Both the position numbers and the translations under genes were made by a program. This document shows, piece by piece, positions 52,578 through 61,819 of a DNA stretch of 64,000 bases (its first letter is position 1; each line of letters begins with the position of its first letter). The DNA comes from Candidatus Binatia bacterium (lineage in GTDB: Bacteria; Desulfobacterota_B; Binatia; UBA9968; JAJDTQ01). The notes below the pieces were generated by a model. The model did not search any database. It was given only the letters and a program-made list of their open reading frames with translations, and was not told where the DNA came from. The stretch lies in the NCBI GenBank assembly GCA_022827045.1, contig JAJDTQ010000134.1:9301-73300 (forward strand), read 5' to 3'.

Positions 52578-53402
52578 TTATTGCGCAGCGGCTTTAGCTA
52601 GTTCCGCTTTACGCTCGACGAATGCTTGGGGTGGGGGAGCGAGGATCGCGCGTTTGCGCTCGTCGATCCCTGCCCATTGGTCGGCGTCCGTTGGGCTAAA
52701 AAAATTATCCGGGCCGGAATAGGTCTCCCCGCGCTCCATGTATTTGTAAAAGAGCGTGGTTCGCGTGCTCGGTGCCGTCCACGGCAGCGTGACGTGACAC
52801 AGGGCTTCGGTGAAGATGATGGCCGTGCCAGCGCGGGCCGGCACGCGCGTGACCATTGGATGCACGCCCTTGGACAAATCGACCCACGCTTCCGGGACGG
52901 GATAATGTCCTTTGTGCGATCCCGCCAAACAGCCGAATCCTCCCCCGTTACAGACAGTATCTTCTAGTTCGTACGCCACGGTGACTAGACCGTTGGAGAA
53001 CGTCCCGCTTGCAGGGTCGCGCTCGAAGTAATGCGTGACCAGCTCATGCGGCCGATTGGGATTTAGCAAGCGTCCGTTGCCGCCGTGGATGGTGCCCCCG
53101 GCGAGATTTTTGTTGAAGGTACCGTGCGTGTGGACGTTGATATGGTCGATGCGGAAGGGCGGGAGGTCTCCGGCCCGTTGGCCGCCGTAGATCTCTGCTA
53201 GAATTTCAGAAATTACCGGCACGTCTAGTAAATCGACGAAAGTCTGGGACCAGAAGCCGCCGCGGTCCGCGTGTTGCGAGTGAAGTTCCGGACCTTTTGC
53301 ATCGACGGTAGTCTTGAGGTCTGCAACCTGTTCAGGGGTGATTGCATCCTCTACGGTGAGAAAACCCCACGTGTCAAAAGCAAAGCGCTGCTCCTCATCC
53401 AT
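52578..53402 (-). CDS. Phytanoyl-CoA dioxygenase-like protein without clear HxD motif
   Basis: A 274-residue protein with the family N-terminus (FAFDTWGFLTVEDAITPEQV) and a distal His in EALCHVTLPW. The first iron motif is not the usual HxD; the corresponding region reads RIDHINVHTHGTFN (His87, His91, His93) and GGTIHGGNG. Either the ligands differ or the enzyme is not a standard hydroxylase. It lies upstream of the two FlgD-Ig proteins, on their strand but after them in position. Confidence 0.8.
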   Translation of the reverse strand: MDEEQRFAFDTWGFLTVEDAITPEQVADLKTTVDAKGPELHSQHADRGGFWSQTFVDLLDVPVISEILAEIYGGQRAGDLPPFRIDHINVHTHGTFNKNLAGGTIHGGNGRLLNPNRPHELVTHYFERDPASGTFSNGLVTVAYELEDTVCNGGGFGCLAGSHKGHYPVPEAWVDLSKGVHPMVTRVPARAGTAIIFTEALCHVTLPWTAPSTRTTLFYKYMERGETYSGPDNFFSPTDADQWAGIDERKRAILAPPPQAFVERKAELAKAAAQ

Positions 53403-53417
53403 TATGGATCGATCCCC

Positions 53418-56033
53418 TCAATACGCGACGGCGATGGTTTTCAGGACCTGTTCGCCATCGATGCCAGCACCCTCGGTGTCGGTGTCGATCCGCAAGCGAG
53501 CGTAATACACTCCGGGCGGCACCAAGGCCCCCGCGTCGTCTCTGCCGTCCCAGCCGATGGCGTAGGAACCAGTGCTCAAATCCCGCTGCTCCACTAACCG
53601 GCGCACTCGACGGCCTGCCAGATCGAAAACTTCCACTTCCGCTGGGCTATCGTCGCCCACCCGCACTACCTTGAAGGCGAATTGAGCTTGGTCATTGACG
53701 CCGTCGCCGTTGGGTGTGAAGACGCGGGGGATCACTTCTACCTCTGTCAGCAGCGAGGTACTCTGCACCGCACCGACCAGCGTCGTAGTGTTGCTCTCGA
53801 TTCCGACTAAGGCCTCGCCAGCATCGACGCGTTGCCAGTTGCCCTCGCTCGCGTCACTATTTTTTAACAGCGCCCGCATCACCGCGCCCGTCGAAAACAA
53901 CGCCGTGGCGAAATCTAGCCGTAGCACTTCTACGCCTGAGCGCGGCCCCACCGGCGGGAAGGCCAATTGCAGACTGTCCTCGCGCGTCTGCATCACTTCC
54001 ACATCAGGTATAGCTAGACTGGACAAGTCGGCGCTGGGCCCGAAGGCGTCCTCGGCACCGGCATATAGTCCCACAAAGCGCAGCGGCATATCGGACGGAG
54101 CCACCAACAGCAACTGGTCAAAGCCCGGATCCTGGCTGCCGAAGTCTGGACGCACATAGAACGAAAACATCTGCTCTTGCCCTAGTTGGTCCACCTGAAA
54201 CGGCGAGATCTCACCGGTGATGCTCTGTGCCACGGGATTGCTAAAGTTGAGCCGAATCGAGCGCAAGGTCGGGCTGGCCTCAGGATCGTCCGACAGCAAA
54301 GTCGCCCGCAAAGTCAGAAATTCGCGTGGGCTGGGCGAAGTTACTGGCGAACCGGTCGGGTCTTCATAAGGTTGGCTCCACGGATCCCAGTCGGAACCGG
54401 CGGTTTCTTCGGCGACGATGTCGCCGCGGAAGATCGACAGCAGCTTGTCGTAGTCTTCCTTGGATACCTCCGTGCCGTCTTTTTTAAAGTAATGCAGGGT
54501 TTCACTCAACTCGTTGCCAGTGCGGGTCTGGATCAGCACGCTCGTGCCGGGTGGCGTGTCAGCATCCCACTCGACAGAGAGCAGGTTGCGGCTGCCTCCC
54601 AAACGGATCAGATCGGAGGTCAGCGTTACTTCCGGCAGGAAACCTCGCCCGTATAGCTGTAGCTCTGCTGGCTGCCCAGTGGCTCCGCCTTTGCCCGTAG
54701 AACTGGTGCTTTCGAATTGCCTCCAGACGAAGCGAAAGAAACGGGCTTTGAGCCGCGCGAAATTGTTGCCTTCGTAGAAGCCGAAGCCCAAGGCCGAAAT
54801 CCCACCGCCGCCGCGCTGCTCGCGATCGACCGCGGTATTCCACTTGATGCTGCCGTCGGCGGCCAGCGTGCCGTCCGAGAAATCCAGCCGGTAATTGGAA
54901 AACCTAGACCCGCCGTAGGCCATCCTGAAGGCGTCGATCCAGTAAAAGGCACCCAAATCGAAAAGTACCTGCCCTTCGGGCGATTTGAGCGATCCCCGAC
55001 CGTAGGTGTAGATGAACTGCACTTTGCTTTCGATCTGCCCGTCAATCAAGCTATTGATCGATGCCGTCTGGGAAGCCGTGCCAAAACCGCCCCGGTCCAA
55101 CGCTCCGGTGAGAATCTCGTCGCCTTCGGCCCACACTTCCAACTCGGCCAGCCGTGGACGCTCGATCTGGTAATAGCGCACCGACCCTTGTTGCTCAGGC
55201 TCAAGTTGGCGGTGTACCTCTTGGGGCACTAGGGTCTCGCGCCCGTTTGCATGGAGCTTAAAGTAATCGATCTCGCCCCGCTCGCCGTCGGCGAGCTGAT
55301 CGTATGCGGCCTGTGTGACTTCTCGACCCCGGCCGAAATTGCTACCAGTTACTACCACCTGCACAAAGCGAATGCCGACACCCTCGAACTCGCGCTCTAG
55401 GTCCATGTCGATCTCGAAGAGCCGCTGTTCCTTGTTGGGCTTGAGGGTCCGCAACATGGTGGTGTATTCGAGAGAGGGCCCACGACTACCCGTGGGCTTG
55501 TTGCCCTGGGATACCAGCACGTCGAACTGCAAGAAGGGATCGCCCAATGCCTCGTCGACGAACTTCAGCACGATGCTCTTGGCGATTACTAGCCGCCCCA
55601 GATCAACGGTAAACCACCACTGGCCAGCTAGTTCGCCCTCTCCGGTGGGCGGGTCGGGCTGCCAGTACGTTGCCAAGTCGCCGTCGAAAAGGTTGACCAC
55701 GTCCGCCCGATTGCCAGCGGTTCCAGCTTGGATGCCGTCTCGGACGGTAATTTCTTCAGGGGCCTTTTTTATTTCATCGGGCGGGCGGGCTTGCAGATAA
55801 GCGGCAATGTCCCGGACCGCGTTGATGTCGCGGTGCAACTGGTGCGGCGTCAAGGTGCCACTGGACGAAATTTCTACTACCCCTTGAGGAAAGGTCCAAT
55901 TGCGCCAGTGCGCTGCGCTGTTGACCACTACTTGATCGGACGTTACTCGGTGACCCGCTCCCTGACCGTACGCTGCCGTACAGCAAACCACCGACCAGGC
56001 CGCCCAACGTATGTACCGCAGAATCCGTTCCAT
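53418..56033 (-). CDS. Large secreted discoidin-like protein with C-terminal FlgD-type Ig domain (A)
   Basis: About 871 residues; ATG 56033 gives a signal peptide (ILRYIRWAAWSVVCCTAAYGQG). Residues about 100-200 hold a discoidin/F5-8C-like domain (LFDGDLATYWQPD, then WWFTVDLGRLV), and about 310-440 a second related region. The C-terminus (about 770-871) is a FlgD-Ig/CHU_C-type fold: RVFTPNGDGVNDQAQF, VFDLAGRRVRRL, IGWDGRDDAGALVPPGVYYARL. Such tails occur on extracellular proteins in several phyla and may aid export or surface attachment. A carbohydrate-binding or adhesive role is likely. It is paired with the similar gene upstream. Confidence 0.8.
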   Translation of the reverse strand: MERILRYIRWAAWSVVCCTAAYGQGAGHRVTSDQVVVNSAAHWRNWTFPQGVVEISSSGTLTPHQLHRDINAVRDIAAYLQARPPDEIKKAPEEITVRDGIQAGTAGNRADVVNLFDGDLATYWQPDPPTGEGELAGQWWFTVDLGRLVIAKSIVLKFVDEALGDPFLQFDVLVSQGNKPTGSRGPSLEYTTMLRTLKPNKEQRLFEIDMDLEREFEGVGIRFVQVVVTGSNFGRGREVTQAAYDQLADGERGEIDYFKLHANGRETLVPQEVHRQLEPEQQGSVRYYQIERPRLAELEVWAEGDEILTGALDRGGFGTASQTASINSLIDGQIESKVQFIYTYGRGSLKSPEGQVLFDLGAFYWIDAFRMAYGGSRFSNYRLDFSDGTLAADGSIKWNTAVDREQRGGGGISALGFGFYEGNNFARLKARFFRFVWRQFESTSSTGKGGATGQPAELQLYGRGFLPEVTLTSDLIRLGGSRNLLSVEWDADTPPGTSVLIQTRTGNELSETLHYFKKDGTEVSKEDYDKLLSIFRGDIVAEETAGSDWDPWSQPYEDPTGSPVTSPSPREFLTLRATLLSDDPEASPTLRSIRLNFSNPVAQSITGEISPFQVDQLGQEQMFSFYVRPDFGSQDPGFDQLLLVAPSDMPLRFVGLYAGAEDAFGPSADLSSLAIPDVEVMQTREDSLQLAFPPVGPRSGVEVLRLDFATALFSTGAVMRALLKNSDASEGNWQRVDAGEALVGIESNTTTLVGAVQSTSLLTEVEVIPRVFTPNGDGVNDQAQFAFKVVRVGDDSPAEVEVFDLAGRRVRRLVEQRDLSTGSYAIGWDGRDDAGALVPPGVYYARLRIDTDTEGAGIDGEQVLKTIAVAY

Positions 56034-56061
56034 ATCTCGTACCACTCGCTAAGTGTTCAGA

Positions 56062-57999
56062 TCAATAAACCAGTGAAACTACTCGTTGCTCCGATTTTAT
56101 CCCCCCGTCGCTTTCTACTTCTAGGCGCAGGATATAGAGGCCCGGCGGCACCAATTTGTCTTGGGCGTCGCGGCCGTCCCAAGTTACTGCAAAACGGCCG
56201 CTGGTCGCGGTGCCGTGGTATAGCTCGCTGATGCGCCGCCCCGAAAGGTCGTACAGATCAATAGCTACCGGCACAGCGCCCAGATTGAGCAATTCGTACT
56301 GAATTTTTAGCTGATCGTTGACGCCGTCTCCATTTGGTGTGAATGACCGCGAGGTCAAGCGCAGGTCATTGACCGCCTTTTTGTCGATATTTATTAGACC
56401 GACGCGCAAGGTATTGCTATCGACCAGTTGATCGGCATCCCCTGCCGTGACCTCCTGATGCACCTCGTGGGGTTGCTCGCTATCGAAAATCCGCGCCGCG
56501 AATACCGTGCCAAACTGGAAGACTTGGGCTTGGAAATCCACTTCCAGCAATTCATTGGTGCGCTGTAGGTCCATGCGGGGAATCCGCAACTCAAATTCAT
56601 TCTCTTCCACGCGGACCTCGGTGAAATCCACTGGCAAGCCTTCCAGTCGGACCTGATCAATGCTGGCGACCCGAGCTGGCGTTTTGATCTCAATGCTGTC
56701 AAAACCCAGATCAGTGCCAGTTAATCGCGGCAGGATCTTGTAGGTGAACTGCGTTACTGCACCCGCCGGCACCTCCACCGGGACGATCTCGGCCAACGCT
56801 TGAGACGCCACCGGCGGATCGGATACTTCAAATTGCAGATAATGCAGCCACCCGCCCGCTGCCGAGGTAGAAGAGAACTGGACGGCAAACTGGACGAATT
56901 GCCGCGGCTTGTTGCCGGCGAGGTCGCCGTTGCCGAGGACCAGATCGTACGGGGGGCTCCAAGCTTGCCAGTTTTCGGTATCCGGCGTGATTCCAGCTCG
57001 CTCCCCTTTGTCCAGTCTGTTGTACGTAGATAAAACCAAGGCTTTGCCATCGCTATAGCGCGTGGTCTCGTCGCCGCGGAAGGTTTTGCGCCAGTAGGTG
57101 TTGGGATCGGAATCGTCGCCGCTGCGCATAGTCAGATCAATCGCCGCGCCTTCGTCCTCCTGCGCAGACCAGTTGAGTCGGCCCAAGCTGACGGGCTGGC
57201 CTAGGTCGATCACATTGGAGACATAGGTGGCATGTGGTGCAAAGCCGGAACCGTAAATTTCAAATTCGGCGATTTCCCAGACGCCGCGGATGTTGGCCGG
57301 TGCTTCAAATAGGATGTTGCGGATGGGCCGATCGGGCATTTCGATGACGATATCGGAGCGGGTGTTCTCGGTGGCGTTGAGGACTACCTCAAAGTCTTTC
57401 CGAGCACCTGGCGGTCGCCTTGCCCACTTCTCGCCCACTAGGTATTCCCGGCTCCCGTCCTTGAGCGGGTCTCCGTCGTTGATGCCGACTATACAAGTCT
57501 GAATAAAGCGATCTACAAGGTGCTTTTCGCGGGGATAGAAGCGCACTCGGTCGATGTTGAATAGCCCGCCCAGATCGAATACCAGCACTTTGTTTTCTAT
57601 TGCGCCGTAGTCTCCGCCCCAATCGCCGTCGCCGAGAAAGTGGGTGGTGGGATCGCCGTCGAACATCGGCGCGTCGCGAGCGGGAAAATCGGCCCAGCCC
57701 ACGATCGAGCGCAGCGTTTCGATCTTCCCGCCCCGTTCGTCTAGCAACGGTGTCAGGTTGACTGCGGGGTCTAGTTGCTCGGGTGCGAGGGTCGTGCTGG
57801 TCTCCGTCAGCAGGGTACTGCCGTGCTGCTTGGCGTCGATATTGGCCCATTCTAGTTGGATGAATTCGAAAGGAGCGTCGCGCTCGGGCGGCGGCAGGTC
57901 GGAGCCGCCGATGCGGTAGATGGTCAGCGCATGGCTCCCGTCGGTCAGAATGGCGCAAAATACCAAGGCTATCAGCGGCAATACCAGACTTCGGCTCAT
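56062..57999 (-). CDS. Large secreted discoidin-like protein with C-terminal FlgD-type Ig domain (B)
   Basis: A 645-residue relative of the downstream gene, signal peptide about 1-24. Residues about 85-250 contain a discoidin-like module (MFDGDPTTHFLGDGDWGG, LVFDLGGLFNIDRVRFYPR). The C-terminal domain repeats the pattern RSFTPNGDGVNDQLKI, LYDLSGRRISELYHG, VTWDGRDAQDKLVPPGLYILRLEV. The two genes lie 28 bases apart and are probably co-transcribed. Together they look like a cell-surface pair; partner and ligand are unknown. Confidence 0.8.
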   Translation of the reverse strand: MSRSLVLPLIALVFCAILTDGSHALTIYRIGGSDLPPPERDAPFEFIQLEWANIDAKQHGSTLLTETSTTLAPEQLDPAVNLTPLLDERGGKIETLRSIVGWADFPARDAPMFDGDPTTHFLGDGDWGGDYGAIENKVLVFDLGGLFNIDRVRFYPREKHLVDRFIQTCIVGINDGDPLKDGSREYLVGEKWARRPPGARKDFEVVLNATENTRSDIVIEMPDRPIRNILFEAPANIRGVWEIAEFEIYGSGFAPHATYVSNVIDLGQPVSLGRLNWSAQEDEGAAIDLTMRSGDDSDPNTYWRKTFRGDETTRYSDGKALVLSTYNRLDKGERAGITPDTENWQAWSPPYDLVLGNGDLAGNKPRQFVQFAVQFSSTSAAGGWLHYLQFEVSDPPVASQALAEIVPVEVPAGAVTQFTYKILPRLTGTDLGFDSIEIKTPARVASIDQVRLEGLPVDFTEVRVEENEFELRIPRMDLQRTNELLEVDFQAQVFQFGTVFAARIFDSEQPHEVHQEVTAGDADQLVDSNTLRVGLINIDKKAVNDLRLTSRSFTPNGDGVNDQLKIQYELLNLGAVPVAIDLYDLSGRRISELYHGTATSGRFAVTWDGRDAQDKLVPPGLYILRLEVESDGGIKSEQRVVSLVY

Positions 58000-58163
58000 C
58001 TGAACGATCCCCTTCGGGCGGCGTGAATGATCTTTAGCAGGCTGTACTTGTACTTATGGGATATAGAGAAAAAGGGGGGGAAGGGCAACTGCTAACCGCA
58101 AGTCCGCACAGCGAGTTCGGGCGGCCACCGTGCAGCCGCATTGAGGCACCAAGTGTGTACCTA

Positions 58164-59474
58164 TTAGCTACTTTGCCCCACGGGCAAAATTCCATACTGA
58201 CGCAGCGTATCCTCCAAGGTCGGCCGACGGAGGCGAATGCGATCGTCGCTCAACAAATACGAGAACACGTAGCCAAGCCCAAGCATTAGAATGCCAATCA
58301 GGAAGCAATAGATGAAGGCCCGGTCGGGGTATTGATCCTTCAGGTACCCCACGTACAGCGGCCCGCAAATCCCCGCCGCCGCCCAAGCCGTCAAAATGGT
58401 CCCGTAGATCGTCGACATCTTTTGCGGACCAAAAACATCGAGTACGAAAGAGGGCATGGTGGCAAAGCCACCGCCAAAGCACAAGAGGATGTAACAAACG
58501 AGAACCGAAAAGACATAGGGATTGCGCTCGGTCATTAAAATGCCAAAGACGACCATCTGACTAGCGAGCAGAATTCTAAAAACTCTGACGCGCCCCAGCC
58601 GATCCGAGAGCAAGCCCCAAAACAGTCGGCCCACGCCATTGCACAGCGAGCTGACGGCGATCAGCGTGGCTCCATATTCGGCCAGCGTGGCAGGTTCTAC
58701 GGTTGGATCGGCTAGGCCCCAGACTTCTTGGAGAAGTTCCGACTGAAAGCTGATGACGGAGATGCCAGCGGCGATGTTGAAGAAGAAGACGATCCACATG
58801 AGGGCGAATTCAGAGGAGCGCAGATACGGCGTAACCGAGTCGGACTCGTCGGCGGGCATTTGTTCAGCAACCGCTTCAGCGGCGGCTGGGGGATTGCTCA
58901 GCAGCAAGCTACAGGGGATCAGGACACAGGCGAAGATCACCCCGAGGCCCAGGAAGACTTGGGACAGATCGCCTGCCAGGTGAGATACGAGCAGGGGGGC
59001 CAAGCCCTTGCTCAACAGAAAGGCACCTACTCCGAACCCCATCACGACAATTCCGGTCGCCAAGCCCTTCTTGTCTGGGAACCACTTGGCCACCGTGGCC
59101 ACGGGCGTGACGTAGCCTAGCCCGATGCCTGCTCCTCCGATGACGCCGTACCCTACGTAGAACAGCGCGAGCATGTCCCATTGCAACGCCAGACTCGCCA
59201 GTATGTAGCCGACCGAGAACATGACGCTGCCGGTCACGGCCAAGCGCCGCGGTCCGACCTTCGGCAGCAGCGCGCCCGCCCAAGCCGCCGAGGTGCCGAG
59301 CGAAAGGATCGTCAGGCTGAAAGCCCAAGCCGTTTCCGTGAACGTCCAACCCAATTGCCGCACCAAAAGCGTCTGGAAGAAACTCCACGCGTACACCGTC
59401 CCAAAACAGACCTGCAGGACCGTGCAGAGCAGCGCCATAAGCGAGCGCGGAATTAGTACCCGTTGTTGCGCCAT
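58164..59474 (-). CDS. MFS transporter, OFA (oxalate/formate antiporter-like) family
   Basis: A 436-residue 12-helix permease. VCFGTVYAWSFFQTLLVRQLGW, GVIGGAGIGLGYVTPVATVAKWFPDKKGLATGI and GRLFWGLLSDRLGRVRVF are typical of the OFA/MCT-like branch. Members carry oxalate, formate or other small carboxylates. A short cytoplasmic loop between helices 6 and 7 (about 205-225, AEAVAEQMPADESDS) is acidic. No catabolic gene is adjacent, so the substrate is open. Confidence 0.88.
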   Translation of the reverse strand: MAQQRVLIPRSLMALLCTVLQVCFGTVYAWSFFQTLLVRQLGWTFTETAWAFSLTILSLGTSAAWAGALLPKVGPRRLAVTGSVMFSVGYILASLALQWDMLALFYVGYGVIGGAGIGLGYVTPVATVAKWFPDKKGLATGIVVMGFGVGAFLLSKGLAPLLVSHLAGDLSQVFLGLGVIFACVLIPCSLLLSNPPAAAEAVAEQMPADESDSVTPYLRSSEFALMWIVFFFNIAAGISVISFQSELLQEVWGLADPTVEPATLAEYGATLIAVSSLCNGVGRLFWGLLSDRLGRVRVFRILLASQMVVFGILMTERNPYVFSVLVCYILLCFGGGFATMPSFVLDVFGPQKMSTIYGTILTAWAAAGICGPLYVGYLKDQYPDRAFIYCFLIGILMLGLGYVFSYLLSDDRIRLRRPTLEDTLRQYGILPVGQSS

Positions 59475-59578
59475 ATTCCCTAGACCTCAATCGCCAAGTA
59501 CTCGCATCGAATGACCTCACCCTACCTCTGCGCTAATCTGCGTTCATCTGCGGATACATTACCGCCGGGGAGTCGAAT

Positions 59579-60301
59579 CTACTCTGCGCTTTCGGGCGAG
59601 CGCTGGCTTTTGTCAGCAACGTAGAGGAAGAGTCGGGCTAGGTGTCCAGCTTCGTCGTCGCGCGCCAGCAATTTGTCATCGTCGGCTTTCCCATCGCGCG
59701 CCACGCCCACGGCGTAGCCTAAGAGCGCGCCCATTGGTTTAGCTGCCAGATTAACCAACCAGATGGCGGCAAAGACGCCGACGACGAGGATGATGGAAAA
59801 GAGGTACACCTGCTGGCCTATTGCGCGTTGAATTTTTAGCGCAATCAGACCGGTGTCCATGCCCACGTGCACCGTCCCGGCAACGCCGGCGAGAATTGGG
59901 CTACCTACTTCGACGAAATCGCCCATCCCGGGCAAGCTGCGCTCTACCGTTTCCATATTAAACGGATCGCTGGCGCGAATTTCTGCGGGAATGCCCGGCA
60001 CAAAGGTGTGGGCGAGAAACTCGCCGGATTCGTCGGTGATGTAGATGTACTTGATGCCCTGAATTTCGACGAACTGATCGATGAGCGACTGCAAGGCCGA
60101 CAAGTCGCGATTTAGGAGAATATCGACGCTGGAATCGGCGATGGTTTTGGCGATGTCGCGGCTGTTGCTCTCGTATTCGGCCGACAGGTGTGTATCGACC
60201 GTATAGACACACAGAATGGAGGTCGATAGGCCGATCAAGCCGAATAGGGCAAAGACGCCGAACAGCGTTTTCTTAAACAGCTTTTGGACTTTTATCATCA
60301 T
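59579..60301 (-). CDS. TM-Cache-TM-HAMP protein without output domain
   Basis: A 240-residue membrane protein: helix 1 about 11-33 (FGVFALFGLIGLSTSILCVYTV), an extracytoplasmic sensor about 35-160 (YIYITDESGEFLAHTF, then VEVGSPILAGVAGTVHVGMD), helix 2 about 167-190 (QQVYLFSIILVVGVFAAIWLVNLA), then a HAMP-like stretch (AAKPMGALLGYAVGVARDGKADDDKL). It ends there; there is no kinase, cyclase or methyl-accepting domain. Its ATG overlaps the stop of the upstream substrate-binding protein, so the two are coupled and probably act together in sensing. Confidence 0.8.
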   Translation of the reverse strand: MMIKVQKLFKKTLFGVFALFGLIGLSTSILCVYTVDTHLSAEYESNSRDIAKTIADSSVDILLNRDLSALQSLIDQFVEIQGIKYIYITDESGEFLAHTFVPGIPAEIRASDPFNMETVERSLPGMGDFVEVGSPILAGVAGTVHVGMDTGLIALKIQRAIGQQVYLFSIILVVGVFAAIWLVNLAAKPMGALLGYAVGVARDGKADDDKLLARDDEAGHLARLFLYVADKSQRSPESAE

Positions 60302-61587
60302 GCAAACCTAGCGCGCCAATCGTCCAAGGGGACAAAACGGCCTTCCTCGACCACTGTGTAGTACACTCGCTGGAGCCCCTGGCGACGGTCGGGGCCAAAG
60401 GAGACCTGCTCGCCGATGCCCAGATCGAAGTCTGCAACGGAGAACACCGCGTCTTCGAGTTGGTTGCGCTGCGGCTCGGCACCGAGGCGGTGTAAAATTT
60501 CGACCAGCAATTTGGCGTTGAGAAAGCCTTCGAGACTGACGAAGCTGTGGTCAAAGGGCGTATAGGGGTCTTTTAACAGCTCTGCTGGCGGCTGTGGGGC
60601 GTAGCGAGTCATCAAGCTGCGGTACTCTTGGACTGCGGGTATGGATGTGTCTTCGTAGCTGGGCACCACTTGGGAGTTTACCAGCCATTGCGTGTAGCGC
60701 TGGCTGTCGTCGCGTCCTTCAGTGAGCAGCTTGAGGAGATTTTCGCTGCCGACGAAGGACAGGTTGGCAAAGGGCACCTGGAGGCCGAGATCGACGGCAT
60801 CGCGGGCAAAGGCCGCGCAGGCTGCATAGGCTCCGATGCAGATCACTGCTTCGGGCTTGGCTTCTTTGAGGATTTCGACCTGTTTGCGCATTGTGCTGGT
60901 GAACCGTTCGCCGCGGCGGTACGTGGCCTCGCCGACGATTTGCTCGCCGTGCTTTTTCAGGGCGCTGCGCACGCCGGCCCAGCCGCTGCGGCCGTACGCA
61001 TCGGCCTGATAGAATACGGCAATGCGTCGGCGGTTGATGCGCACGAAATTATCGACTAGACCGGCCGTTTCTTGGCGGTAGGAGGCGCGCAGATTAAAGG
61101 CGAAGGTGCCATAGGGCGGTTCGCGCTGGGGTTGGGCGCCGGTGAAGGGGAAGAATAGCAGGATGTTCCGGTCTTGGAATTTCTTGAGGATGGGCAACAC
61201 GCGCGTTACTGTCGGCGTGCCAACGTAGCCGAACAGCAAAAACACCTGATCGTCGAGCATCAGCTTCATGGTGTTTTTGACCGAAGGGCCGGGCTGGTAG
61301 CCATCGTCGTAGGCTTTGACCTGTACGGTGCGGCCTGCCACGCCCCCTTGCTGGTTGACGTGGGCAAAATACGCACCGGCACCCCGATAGAGTTCAATGC
61401 CCAACCCTCGGGAGGGGCCGGAGAACGCGGCGGACGTGCCGAGGATGATCTCGGTATCGGTCACGCCAGATTTCGTCGGCGGTTCGGCGGGACGGGCGGC
61501 AAAGGCCCGCAGTGCGTGCCACCAAGGGGCGACCAAGCAACCGGTAAGGCCGGCACGGAGCAGCGATCGCCTCGTCATTGCTCTCAT
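60298..61587 (-). CDS. Tat-exported periplasmic substrate-binding protein (LivK/urea-type)
   Basis: A 429-residue protein with a twin-arginine signal (MTRRSLLRAGLTGCLVAPWW) at the N-terminus; the start may be 61587 or the ATG at 61578. The mature part is a type I periplasmic-binding fold: DTEIILGTSAAFSGPSRGLGIELYRGAGAYF, VFLLFGYVGTPTVTRVLPILKKF, IAVFYQADAYGRSGWAGV. FSGPSRGLG resembles the ligand loop of amide/urea and branched-chain binders. No ABC transporter genes are adjacent; it is coupled to the HAMP-type membrane protein, suggesting a ligand-presenting sensor pair. Confidence 0.88.
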   Translation of the reverse strand: MRAMTRRSLLRAGLTGCLVAPWWHALRAFAARPAEPPTKSGVTDTEIILGTSAAFSGPSRGLGIELYRGAGAYFAHVNQQGGVAGRTVQVKAYDDGYQPGPSVKNTMKLMLDDQVFLLFGYVGTPTVTRVLPILKKFQDRNILLFFPFTGAQPQREPPYGTFAFNLRASYRQETAGLVDNFVRINRRRIAVFYQADAYGRSGWAGVRSALKKHGEQIVGEATYRRGERFTSTMRKQVEILKEAKPEAVICIGAYAACAAFARDAVDLGLQVPFANLSFVGSENLLKLLTEGRDDSQRYTQWLVNSQVVPSYEDTSIPAVQEYRSLMTRYAPQPPAELLKDPYTPFDHSFVSLEGFLNAKLLVEILHRLGAEPQRNQLEDAVFSVADFDLGIGEQVSFGPDRRQGLQRVYYTVVEEGRFVPLDDWRARFA

Positions 61588-61819
61588 ACTGTTACCGCTA
61601 GCTTCTTTTTGCTGGGGAGGCCCAGCATGTGGTCGGGGTATAAAGCAAATATAAGGGATTTTGCTGGTTGTGGGTCAAGTTCGTTCGCAATAGTAGGCGC
61701 TGAGGTTCGCCCGCTGGTGCCGATCGTGGAAATGCGGACTTTGGGGGTGGACTTGTGGGGGATTTTGACAGTTTTTTGAGGCCGACCAATCTCGCCACTC
61801 GCAAACCACAGGAGCCTCC
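61588..61819. other. Divergent intergenic region
   Basis: About 230 bases between the Tat substrate-binding gene and the beta-propeller gene, with no coding sequence I can support. The stretch 61640-61665 is AT-rich and could hold one of the two divergent promoters. AGGAG at 61810-61814 is the ribosome site of the next gene. Confidence 0.4.
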
